DNA of 64,000 nt from Collinsella sp. (lineage in GTDB: Bacteria > Actinomycetota > Coriobacteriia > Coriobacteriales > Coriobacteriaceae): the NCBI GenBank assembly GCA_018373675.1, contig JAHAGQ010000006.1, positions 1-64,000 on the forward strand, in the 5' to 3' direction. The first letter of the stretch is position 1; each line of letters starts with the position of its first letter. The notes beneath the pieces were generated by a model. It was not told the DNA's origin and ran no database searches. It saw nothing but the letters and a program-made list of their open reading frames with translations. A program made the translations under genes and the position numbers. This document shows positions 53,865 to 61,547 of this stretch, in pieces.

Positions 53865-55949
53865 ATGGATACTACCGATAGCGCCTATGGCGACAAACTC
53901 ATCCGTCTTGACACGTTCGACACCGCCGTGGCGGTCGACCCCAGCGCCGAGGACGACGCCAAGCGTCGGTTTATGACGCTTATTCTCCAGACGGCCCACC
54001 GCAACAACGGCAACATCGGACACGTGCTGCGCGTGACCAACACGAGCGGCGAGGTCTTTGCCGTCAAGCTACTCAAGGACAACGCCATCCTTTCCGGCCA
54101 AGCCCCCGACCGCTCCGCCGAGCAATCGACAGCGCACCTGGCCAGCACCGCCGCGCTGTTCGAGGAGTACCGTCATCTGTGTACCGTCTCGCACCTGCGC
54201 GGATTTCCGCGCGTCTATGGCTACGGATCGTGCGAGGATGACCCTCTCATCCTCATGGAGTGGGTCGAGGGCACCTCGCTCAAGCAGGCGCTGCCCCTGC
54301 TTCCGCACGACGCCTCGGGCGGGCTGACCACCCAGATGGTCGCCGCCGTCGGAAACGCCGTGCTTCGTGCGCTCTTGATGACCCAAGGCCTCGTGAATCC
54401 GGTCATCCATCGCGACCTGTCGCCTGCCAATATCATGTTCCGCACCACTAGCCGAACGCTCGAGCAGCAGATTGCCGATTGCTCCTTTGACCCCTGCCTC
54501 ATCGACATGGGCTCCGCGACCATGGCTCTCGGCGACGACACGATCACCCGGCGCGCCGACATCTGGCGTTTTGCCACGCCCGCATACGCCGCGCCCGAGA
54601 TGCTCACGCAGGATATCGAAGGCATCGCGGCCCTTCGCCGTTCGCCGGCAATCGACGTCTATGCGCTTTCGAGCATTCTGTACCAGCTCTACAGCGGTCG
54701 CAAACCGTTTGACTTTGAGTCGACGGACGCCGCTGCAACCGGCTCGTTCTATCTCGTAAAGACCAAGACCAAGCCGGCACCGCTCGAGCCGCGCTGCGAG
54801 GGCGATGAGGCGCTCGTCCAGATCATCATGAAGGGTCTCTCAGTCGAGCAGTGCGATCGTCCCACCGAGCAGCAGATGCTCGAGGTGCTCTCGGCATACC
54901 TCACCGACGCCGAATCCGAAGGCCGCGAAGGCGCAGGAGACGAGGCCGCAATCGATATCGATTCTGGCACGCACCTTAAGGTCGACGTCGCCGGCGAGCG
55001 CGCGCGAGAGATCCTGGAGCAGGCCCGGCACGACGCCATGACCCGCCGCCGCTTTATTATCGGTGGCGTTGTCGCAGCCGTTGCGGGGCTCTGCGTTATC
55101 GGGGCCGCAACCCGTGGCTTTGGCATCCCCGACTACCTGGACGGCATCCGCGGTTCACTTGACGACTACACCTGGGATCAGTTGCAGGAGATTTCGCTCA
55201 AGATTAAGGCTGCCGAGACCCGTAGCGAGGCACGCGAGATTGCCAAGCGCTATCATCTGCTCGATGACAACGGGCATATCCCCTATCCATGCACCAAGCG
55301 CGTCACGCTCACCAACGGGCTGCAGGTTGGCGCGCAGCTCGTGGGCATCCGCCACGACGAGCTTCTAGACGGGACGGGCAAGGCCGGACTGACGTTTATG
55401 TTCGACGCCGGCATTGCCGAGCGCGATGCCGCGGCCCAACCGCCGAGCGCCGGCTGGGCAGATTGCGAGCTGCGGGAATGGCTCGATAGCGACGGCCTTA
55501 AGCTGCTGCCCAACGAGCTGCGCGCACTCATCAAATCTGTCAAAAAGATCTCGAATAACGTTGGCGCCGCCAGAAGCGCATCGTGCCTGAGCGAGCTGCC
55601 CGCAACTCTTTGGCTGCCCGCCATGGTCGAGCTGTGCGGAGTGCAGCCGCCCGAGTCGTTTACCGAGGGCTTTCACTACCTGGCCGACATCTATAACGGC
55701 GAGGGCAAGGAGTATCAGCTCTTCCGCGAGCTCAAGGTGAGCCCGTATTCCACGAACGAGACGATGGTCCGCCAGTGGAAGGGCAAGGACACCTGCTGGT
55801 GGGAGCGCACGGTGAGCCCCGACTCATCGGAGACCGAAGGCACGCTCTATTTGAATCGCGTTGGACACGACGGCGACGTCTTTACGTACGCAACGCCTGC
55901 GGACAAGCCAAACAAACGAACCTGTGTGATCCCCGGATTCTGTATCTAG
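53865..55949 (+). CDS. Membrane Ser/Thr kinase with DUF6273-like outer domain
   Basis: This 694-residue protein has a kinase domain first: VFAVKLLKD (Lys), LMEWVEGTSL (hinge), VIHRDLSPANIMF (catalytic loop), LIDMGSAT in place of DFG, and ATPAYAAPEM (APE). A membrane segment follows near residue 405 (RRRFIIGGVVAAVAGLCVIG). The C-terminal part resembles DUF6273, a domain often found outside kinases in gut Firmicutes and Actinobacteria, with GWADCELREWLDSDG and LNRVGHDGDVF. It should sense something outside and phosphorylate inside; the FHA protein is the obvious partner. The ATG at 53865 has AAAGGAA. Confidence 0.87.
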   Translation: MDTTDSAYGDKLIRLDTFDTAVAVDPSAEDDAKRRFMTLILQTAHRNNGNIGHVLRVTNTSGEVFAVKLLKDNAILSGQAPDRSAEQSTAHLASTAALFEEYRHLCTVSHLRGFPRVYGYGSCEDDPLILMEWVEGTSLKQALPLLPHDASGGLTTQMVAAVGNAVLRALLMTQGLVNPVIHRDLSPANIMFRTTSRTLEQQIADCSFDPCLIDMGSATMALGDDTITRRADIWRFATPAYAAPEMLTQDIEGIAALRRSPAIDVYALSSILYQLYSGRKPFDFESTDAAATGSFYLVKTKTKPAPLEPRCEGDEALVQIIMKGLSVEQCDRPTEQQMLEVLSAYLTDAESEGREGAGDEAAIDIDSGTHLKVDVAGERAREILEQARHDAMTRRRFIIGGVVAAVAGLCVIGAATRGFGIPDYLDGIRGSLDDYTWDQLQEISLKIKAAETRSEAREIAKRYHLLDDNGHIPYPCTKRVTLTNGLQVGAQLVGIRHDELLDGTGKAGLTFMFDAGIAERDAAAQPPSAGWADCELREWLDSDGLKLLPNELRALIKSVKKISNNVGAARSASCLSELPATLWLPAMVELCGVQPPESFTEGFHYLADIYNGEGKEYQLFRELKVSPYSTNETMVRQWKGKDTCWWERTVSPDSSETEGTLYLNRVGHDGDVFTYATPADKPNKRTCVIPGFCI

Positions 55950-55991
55950 AGAGCGGGCGTCTTGCCGTGACGGGACCCCTCCCCGGCAATT

Positions 55992-56047
55992 GTCTCGATC
56001 TGTAACAGTTAGAGGTCATTTTCCCTGCTAGATGTTACAGATTGAGA
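55992..56047. repeat. Family B palindrome, copy 2
   Basis: GTCTCGATCTGTAACA faces TGTTACAGATTGAGA, with partly complementary inner sequence (AGGTC..CCT). It begins 43 bases after the kinase stop. An isolated half-site (CTCATCTGTAACGA) follows at about 56085-56097. Confidence 0.85.
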
Positions 56048-56121
56048 TGATTGGTTGGGACGGTCCATCGGCCAACCATCCATCCTCATCTGTAACGAAA
56101 TCTCATATATTATTTCTGTAC

Positions 56122-56152
56122 TGGACACCCCCAGGGGGTATGGGTGTATAGT
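56122..56152 (+). promoter_or_regulatory. Copper-responsive promoter/CsoR operator of copA
   Basis: ACCCCCAGGGGGT (56127-56139) is a palindrome of the C-run/G-run type bound by CsoR. It lies between TGGACA and TATAGT, which are 19 bases apart, so a bound repressor would block polymerase. The csoR gene is at the end of the same operon. A MerR-type activator would also use a 19-base spacer, but none is encoded here. Confidence 0.65.
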
Positions 56153-56199
56153 ATCGGCAGGTTAACACTTTCAACACCGAACCACAGAAAGGAGGAGCC

Positions 56200-58542
56200 A
56201 TGGCTCAAGATAAGTTTGATGTGGGCGGCATGACGTGCGCCGCTTGCCAGGCGCACGTGGACCGCGCCGTCAGCAAGCTCGACGGCGTCCAAAGCGTCGC
56301 GGTCAACCTGCTCGCCGGTTCCATGATGGTCGACTATGACCCCGCGCAGGTCTCCCCCGACGATATCTGCAGCGCTGTCGATCGCGCTGGCTACTCGGCC
56401 TCGCCCGTCAGCACGGGCACCGACGCCGCCCAAAACGGCAGTACGCAAGCCAGGTCCGGCGCCGCCCATATGGAGTCGCCCACCAAAAAGCTGGAGGCCG
56501 CTGCCTCTGCCATGCGTACCCGCCTCATCATCTCGATCATCTTCCTCATCCCGCTGTTTTACACAGGCATGGGGCACATGCTCGGCTGGCCGCTGCCCGG
56601 CATCTTCACCGACCATACCCACAGCATGACACTCGCGCTCACCGAGCTCGTCCTGCTCATCCCCATCGTCTACGTCAACGACGCGTACTTTATCAACGGG
56701 TTTAAATCGCTCGCGCACGGCGCGCCCACCATGGACGCCCTTATTGCCGTGGGCGCCACCGCCTCCATCGCCTGGTCGCTCTACGCCATGTTCATCATGG
56801 CCGACCAGCTAGCCGCAGGTCAGGTGCACGAGGCCATGATGACGAGCATGGACAACCTGTATTTTGAGAGCGCTGGCACCATCCTGTCGCTCGTCACCGT
56901 GGGCAAATACCTCGAGACGCGCAGCAAGTCCAAGACCGGCGGCGCTATCGAGGCGCTCATCGACTTAGCACCCAAGACCGCGACCGTCGTGGCAGAGGAC
57001 GGCAGCGAGGCCACCGTCGACGTCGATGCCATTCTGCCCGGCCAGGTGCTGCGTGTGCGCCCCGGCGAGTCCATCCCCGTTGACGGCGTGGTGCTCGAGG
57101 GCAGCTCGGCCGTGGACGAAAGCGCGCTCACCGGCGAATCCATTCCCGTGGAGAAGACCGCCGGCGACACTGTCAATGCGGCCACGGTCAACCGCACGGG
57201 CTCGTTTACCTTCCGCGCCACGCGTGTGGGTGCCGACACGTCGCTCGCCAAGATTATCCAGCTCGTCGAGGACGCCAACGCCACCAAGGCGCCCATCGCC
57301 CGCATGGCCGACAAGGTCGCCGGCGTGTTCGTGCCCGTGGTGCTTGTAATCTCTGCCATAACTTTTGTGGCGTGGATGGCGCTGACCGGAAGCATCAACG
57401 AAGCGCTTACCTCCGCCGTCGCCGTGCTGGTGATCAGCTGCCCGTGTGCGCTGGGCCTGGCCACGCCCGTCGCCATTATGGTCGGCACCGGCAAGGGCGC
57501 CGAGATGGGCATTCTCTTTAAGAGCGCCGAGGCGCTGGAGAACCTGCGCAGCGTGGGCACCGCGGTGCTCGATAAGACGGGCACGGTCACCCGCGGCAAG
57601 CCTGCCGTGACCGACATTGTGGTTGCCGCGCGCGCCGACGGCTCGCCCGCCATGAGCGAAAAAGCGCTGCTCAAGCTGGCCGCCGCGCTGGAGCGCTCGA
57701 GCGAGCACCCGCTGGCCGAGGCGATTATGGCCGAGTGCGAGGCGCGCGGAATCGTCGCACGCATGGTCGAGGACTTTGCCGCCGTGCCCGGGCGAGGCGT
57801 TACGGCACGCGAGGGGCAGAATGTCATCGCCGCCGGCAACGTGCGTCTGATGGACGAGCTGGGCGTGAAGGTTCCCGCCGGCCTTGCCGAACAGTTCGCG
57901 GCCGAGGGCAAGACGCCACTGCTCTTTGCCAAGAACAGCGAGCTTGTCGGCACCATCGCCGTGGCGGACGAGGTCAAGGAGACGAGCGCCGGGGCCATCG
58001 CCGCACTGCACTCGCTTGGCGTCGACGTGCGCATGCTCACCGGCGACAACCGCGTGACAGCCGAAGCGATCGCCCGCCGCGTGGGACTGAGCAGCGAGCA
58101 GGTCATCGCCGACGTCCTCCCCGCCGACAAGGAACGCCACGTGCGCGAGCTGCAGGATGCGGGCAGCAAGGTCGCCATGGTGGGCGACGGCATCAACGAC
58201 TCCCCCGCCCTGGCGCGCGCCGACGTGGGCCTTGCGATCGGCACCGGCGCCGACATCGCCAAGGAGGGGGCAGATGTGGTGCTCATGCGCAGCGACCTCA
58301 TGGACGTCGCCCGCGCCATCGAGCTGTCGCGCGCCACGATCCGCAACATCAAGCAGGACTTGTTCTGGGCGCTGTTCTACAACGGCATCGGCATTCCGCT
58401 TGCCGCGGGCGTGTTCTTCCCCCTCACCGGTTGGCAACTCTCGCCGATGTTTGGCGCCGCGGCCATGAGCCTGTCGAGCGTGTGCGTCGTAAGCAATGCG
58501 CTGCGCCTGCGAACTTTTAAACCATCAGTTGCGGTGAAATAA
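56200..58542 (+). CDS. copA: Copper-exporting P1B-type ATPase
   Basis: This pump of 780 residues exports Cu(I) at the cost of ATP. One N-terminal metal-binding domain (GGMTCAACQAHV), eight predicted membrane helices, the actuator TGESIP, the membrane metal site SCPCALGLATP, the phosphorylated DKTGT, the SSEHPLAEAI nucleotide motif and GDGINDSPAL are all present. GAAAGGAGG precedes the ATG. The last codons (VAVK) and the stop lie inside a family A palindrome, so the native C-terminus was probably replaced when the repeat arrived. First gene of copA-copZ-csoR. Confidence 0.95.
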   Translation: MAQDKFDVGGMTCAACQAHVDRAVSKLDGVQSVAVNLLAGSMMVDYDPAQVSPDDICSAVDRAGYSASPVSTGTDAAQNGSTQARSGAAHMESPTKKLEAAASAMRTRLIISIIFLIPLFYTGMGHMLGWPLPGIFTDHTHSMTLALTELVLLIPIVYVNDAYFINGFKSLAHGAPTMDALIAVGATASIAWSLYAMFIMADQLAAGQVHEAMMTSMDNLYFESAGTILSLVTVGKYLETRSKSKTGGAIEALIDLAPKTATVVAEDGSEATVDVDAILPGQVLRVRPGESIPVDGVVLEGSSAVDESALTGESIPVEKTAGDTVNAATVNRTGSFTFRATRVGADTSLAKIIQLVEDANATKAPIARMADKVAGVFVPVVLVISAITFVAWMALTGSINEALTSAVAVLVISCPCALGLATPVAIMVGTGKGAEMGILFKSAEALENLRSVGTAVLDKTGTVTRGKPAVTDIVVAARADGSPAMSEKALLKLAAALERSSEHPLAEAIMAECEARGIVARMVEDFAAVPGRGVTAREGQNVIAAGNVRLMDELGVKVPAGLAEQFAAEGKTPLLFAKNSELVGTIAVADEVKETSAGAIAALHSLGVDVRMLTGDNRVTAEAIARRVGLSSEQVIADVLPADKERHVRELQDAGSKVAMVGDGINDSPALARADVGLAIGTGADIAKEGADVVLMRSDLMDVARAIELSRATIRNIKQDLFWALFYNGIGIPLAAGVFFPLTGWQLSPMFGAAAMSLSSVCVVSNALRLRTFKPSVAVK

Positions 58543-58593
58543 GGCGTAACATGCTTAGCTAAACCGCTATTTAGTCCGTATTCCACCACAACT
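58527..58593. repeat. Family A palindrome, copy 3
   Basis: AGTTGCGGTGAAATA faces CGTATTCCACCACAACT. The left arm overlaps the 3' end of copA and provides its stop codon (TAA in GAAATAA). The arms are imperfect. It separates copA from copZ within the operon. Confidence 0.85.
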
Positions 58594-58621
58594 TTAGGTA
58601 CTCAACGAAAAGGAGATAATC

Positions 58622-58843
58622 ATGAACTACATCGTTAAAACGTCTGGCCTCATGTGCGGCCACTGCGACGCTACTGTCGAGACGGCACTGCTCAACGTGG
58701 CCGGCGTGACCGACGCCGACGCCGATCACGAGACCCAGACCGTCCAGGTGGAGTGCGCCGACACCGTGACCGCCGAGCAGCTCGCCGCCGCCGTCGAGGG
58801 CGCCGGGGAGAAGTTCCACGCCCTGTCCGTGACCGCCGCATAG
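58622..58843 (+). CDS. copZ: Heavy-metal-associated copper chaperone CopZ-like
   Basis: This 73-residue single HMA domain has the metal-binding GLMCGHCDATVETAL near residues 9-23 and otherwise the ferredoxin-like pattern of CopZ/Atx1. It would carry Cu(I) in the cytosol to CopA and CsoR. AAAAGGAG precedes the ATG. It lies between copA and csoR, with a family A palindrome on each side. Confidence 0.92.
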   Translation: MNYIVKTSGLMCGHCDATVETALLNVAGVTDADADHETQTVQVECADTVTAEQLAAAVEGAGEKFHALSVTAA

Positions 58844-58869
58844 CAGGCGCTGCCTACTCAATCCTCAGA

Positions 58870-58935
58870 AGTTGCGGTGAAATACGGACTGTTGTGCCGC
58901 CTAGGCCTTTAAACGGTCCGTATTTCACCGCAACT
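58870..58935. repeat. Family A palindrome, copy 4
   Basis: Perfect 20-base arms (AGTTGCGGTGAAATACGGAC at 58870-58889 and its complement at 58916-58935) surround a 26-base centre containing CCGCCTAGG. It lies 26 bases after the copZ stop and 42 bases before csoR. Confidence 0.9.
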
Positions 58936-58977
58936 GACAGGGATATCCGAAAGATCGACCAGAAACGAGGACCCGCC

Positions 58978-59250
58978 ATGATGGCAGACCACAAATCGGT
59001 GACCCGCATGCTCAAGACGGCACGCGGCCAGATCGACGGCATCTTGCGGATGGTCGATGAGGACCGTTATTGCGTCGATATCTCCACGCAGCTCATGGCC
59101 ACACAGGCGCTCCTCGCGCGCATTAACGCCGACGTGCTCAAGGCGCATATCGAGGGCTGCGTGACTTCGGCAATCGAATCGGGCGACGAAGACCTCAAAG
59201 CCGCCAAGCTCGCCGAGATCGAACGCATCGTCGACAAGCTCTCCAAGTAA
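58978..59250 (+). CDS. csoR: Copper-sensing repressor CsoR
   Basis: This helical DUF156-family repressor of 90 residues loses DNA affinity when Cu(I) binds. The Cys-His-Cys copper site is visible as DRYCVDI and AHIEGC. RMLKTARGQIDGILRMVDE is the family N-terminal helix. The start at 58978 (ATGATG) has GAGG seven bases ahead. As the third gene of the operon it forms a feedback loop with the operator before copA. Confidence 0.92.
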   Translation: MMADHKSVTRMLKTARGQIDGILRMVDEDRYCVDISTQLMATQALLARINADVLKAHIEGCVTSAIESGDEDLKAAKLAEIERIVDKLSK

Positions 59251-59257
59251 TTGGGGC

Positions 59258-59341
59258 ATTGGGGACAGACTTCTTTGCACCGTCTTGGTGCTCCGGGGAC
59301 AGGTATGTTTGCACCACATTGGCGCAGATTAACCTGTCCCC
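59258..59341. repeat. Family C repeat, copper operon 3' side
   Basis: A partial unit (GGGGACAGACTTCTTTGCACC) is followed by a full hairpin, GGGGACAGGT (59295) facing AACCTGTCCCC (ending 59341), with internal TTTGCACCA and GCGCAGATT. It matches 48527-48573 closely. It could serve as the transcript end for csoR. Confidence 0.75.
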
Positions 59342-59396
59342 CTTGCTCTAAATCGGGTATAAAGGCGTGCAGCATATCGAACGAAAGGCAATTTGC

Positions 59397-59870
59397 ATGA
59401 ATGACTTTATGAAGGGTCGCAATGGTGCTGACGAACTCACCATCGTGATGGGTTTTGCCGGCATCGTCATCGCGATGATCGGATCGATAGTCCGCATCCA
59501 GTGGCTTAGCTGGATCGCCATCGCCGTGATCGTGCTCGGCGTGCTGCGCGGCCTGTCCAAAAACATCGATGCACGTCGCAAGGAGAACGAGGCTTTTGTC
59601 GCCGCGACCGCGAACGTCCCCGGCCTAGGCAAGTTCGTCGCCAGCTTGGGCGGTGGCGCTGCAGCGGCCAGCACCTCGCGCGCGGCCGGCACCAGCAAGG
59701 AAGACTTTGAGCGCGCCAAGCGAACGGCCAAGAAGATGTGGAAGGGCCGCAAGACCACGGCGTACCTCAAGTGCCCCAACTGCGGCCAGATGCTGTCCGT
59801 CCCCAAGGGCAAGGGCAAGATCCGCGTCACCTGCCCCAAGTGCCACGCCAAGATGGAAACGCGCTCATAG
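59397..59870 (+). CDS. Small membrane protein with C-terminal zinc ribbon
   Basis: This 157-residue protein is not assigned to a named family. Two hydrophobic stretches (VMGFAGIVIAMIGSIVRI and WLSWIAIAVIVLGVLRG) near residues 18-52 form a membrane hairpin. A linker follows, then a zinc-ribbon in the last 35 residues with CPNCG and CPKCH knuckles. Similar short membrane/zinc-ribbon proteins are common in Gram-positives. AAAGGCA lies ahead of the ATG at 59397. It has its own terminator. Confidence 0.85.
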   Translation: MNDFMKGRNGADELTIVMGFAGIVIAMIGSIVRIQWLSWIAIAVIVLGVLRGLSKNIDARRKENEAFVAATANVPGLGKFVASLGGGAAAASTSRAAGTSKEDFERAKRTAKKMWKGRKTTAYLKCPNCGQMLSVPKGKGKIRVTCPKCHAKMETRS

Positions 59871-59892
59871 CCGCCATACCATGGGACAAAAT

Positions 59893-59929
59893 AAAAGCCG
59901 AGGCCTCGCACTGGGACCTCGGCTTTTTT
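59893..59929. terminator. Bidirectional terminator
   Basis: AAAAGCCGAGG and CCTCGGCTTTTTT form a stem with A-run and T-run on the two sides, so it can stop transcripts from the zinc-ribbon gene and from the convergent amidohydrolase gene. Confidence 0.85.
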
Positions 59930-59937
59930 GATTATGG

Positions 59938-59956
59938 CAAAGGGACCGTCCCTTTG
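59938..59956. repeat. Short CAAAGGGAC palindrome
   Basis: CAAAGGGAC and GTCCCTTTG pair around a single central C. The same core occurs in the terminator at 28721-28754. It lies six bases past the amidohydrolase stop. Confidence 0.6.
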
Positions 59957-59962
59957 TCACGT

Positions 59963-61333
59963 CTACGCCACGCCGTCGCGGGCAAGCTCCTCGGCCAACG
60001 CCTCGGCAGGCATGGCCATAATCGCGTCGAGCTCGGCGTCCACCTCGGGAATACGCTTCACCTTGAGCTTGCGCACCAGATCACCGCGACACATCACGTG
60101 CGTCGGATCACGCAGTGCGCACAGGTCATCGAGCGGGTTCTCGCGCGTCACCAGAATATCGGCGGCCTTGCCGCACTCGATTGTGCCGGTCTCGCCGCCC
60201 AGCCCCAGCAGCTCGGCATTGACCTGCGTGGCCGTATGCAGCGCGAAAGCGTTGCCCACGCCGACATACTTGGCAAAATAGGCCACCTCACGCCACATGT
60301 CGTACTGCGTCACGAACGGGCAGCTCGAGTCCGTGCCAAGGCCCACCTTAACGCCAGCTTCCAGTGCGGCACGGGCGCTCTCGATGATGCCCGAGCACAC
60401 GATGTCACCGTTCTTCTTTTGTGTATCGGTCGAATGGGTCTTTTCCGGGTCGAGCAATACAAACGGCAGCGCCGGGCTGATAGTGCAGGTAACGCTGGGC
60501 GCACGCCCCTCGAGCTGCGTGCCCGCGGCGCCGCGGTACAGTTCCAAGATCTCGGGAGTCATCGGGGCACCGTGCTCGATCGTATCGACGCCGGCCTCAA
60601 GCGCGGCCTTCACGCCTTCGGTGCTCTCGACATGAGCCATAACCGGCAGGCCCACCTCGTGCGCCGCCTTGCACGCCGCCGCGGCAACCTCGACCGGCAT
60701 ACGCAGCACACCCGGCTCGCCCACCTCGGTAGCGTCGAACACGCCGCCCGTCACGAACAGCTTGATGACGTCGGCACCGCGCGCATACAGGTCGCGCACC
60801 TGTTCGGCTGCCTCGGCGGGACTGTTGGCCACCTGGGCGAACAAACCCGCACCATGGCCGCCCGGCACCGTGACACCCGTTCCCGGCGCCACCAGGCGAG
60901 GACCTTGATACTTGCCGGCATCGATAGCATCGCGCACGGCAAGATCGGCAAACAGCGGGTCGCCCGCGCCGCGCACCGTGGTCACGCCACTTGCCAGTTG
61001 TTGTTGGGCGCTGCCCTTAAGAATATGGCGCACGATGGCGCGCCCCACGGGATTATCGAGCTTCTTCATCAGCGCGCCCGCATCGCCCGCCGAAACCGGC
61101 TTGCCCGAACCGCACAGATGCACATGCATATTGATGAGGCCTGGCATGAGATACGCACCTGCCAGGTCGATAACCTCGGCACCCGCAGGCGCCTGCGCCA
61201 CAGCACTCGGCCCCATCCACGTGATGACACCGCGCTCAACGGCCACGGCCATATCGGGCTGCGGCTCCATATGTTTCGAGCCATCCAGGACGGTCGCATT
61301 GATAAACAACGTGGAACGATCGGCAGACGCCAT
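59963..61333 (-). CDS. Amidohydrolase (prolidase/imidazolonepropionase-like)
   Basis: This TIM-barrel metal hydrolase has 456 residues. Metal ligands: HVH in GLINMHVHL, a carboxylated Lys in DVIKLFVTGG, His in VMAHVES and TIEHGAPM, and Asp in GLGTDSSCPF. The C-terminal strand pattern GKAADILVTRENPLDD is typical. Relatives cleave Xaa-Pro dipeptides or other amides; the substrate is not evident and no pathway genes adjoin. No export signal is visible. The start at 61333 has GGGAGGAG upstream. Confidence 0.87.
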   Translation of the reverse strand: MASADRSTLFINATVLDGSKHMEPQPDMAVAVERGVITWMGPSAVAQAPAGAEVIDLAGAYLMPGLINMHVHLCGSGKPVSAGDAGALMKKLDNPVGRAIVRHILKGSAQQQLASGVTTVRGAGDPLFADLAVRDAIDAGKYQGPRLVAPGTGVTVPGGHGAGLFAQVANSPAEAAEQVRDLYARGADVIKLFVTGGVFDATEVGEPGVLRMPVEVAAAACKAAHEVGLPVMAHVESTEGVKAALEAGVDTIEHGAPMTPEILELYRGAAGTQLEGRAPSVTCTISPALPFVLLDPEKTHSTDTQKKNGDIVCSGIIESARAALEAGVKVGLGTDSSCPFVTQYDMWREVAYFAKYVGVGNAFALHTATQVNAELLGLGGETGTIECGKAADILVTRENPLDDLCALRDPTHVMCRGDLVRKLKVKRIPEVDAELDAIMAMPAEALAEELARDGVA

Positions 61334-61481
61334 ATCGAGCTCCTCCCTCACGATTAACTTGAACATTTGTCCATTATCACCTAATGCAGCGACCTAAAGT
61401 CGAACATATCGGTTAACGGAGGGACGAGAGGATGTGGGGGACGGAATACGTTGCAGTCCCACCCCAGCGAAACCAGGGAAA

Positions 61482-61540
61482 TGTCTCAATCTGTAACAGG
61501 TACTGGGTTATTGGGCCCCCTGATGTTACAGATTGAGACA
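61482..61540. repeat. Family B palindrome, copy 3
   Basis: Perfect 17-base arms TGTCTCAATCTGTAACA and its complement surround a 25-base centre. It ends seven bases before the stop of the nuclease-fold gene at 61548, on the gene's downstream side. Confidence 0.9.
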
Positions 61541-61547
61541 AAACCTC

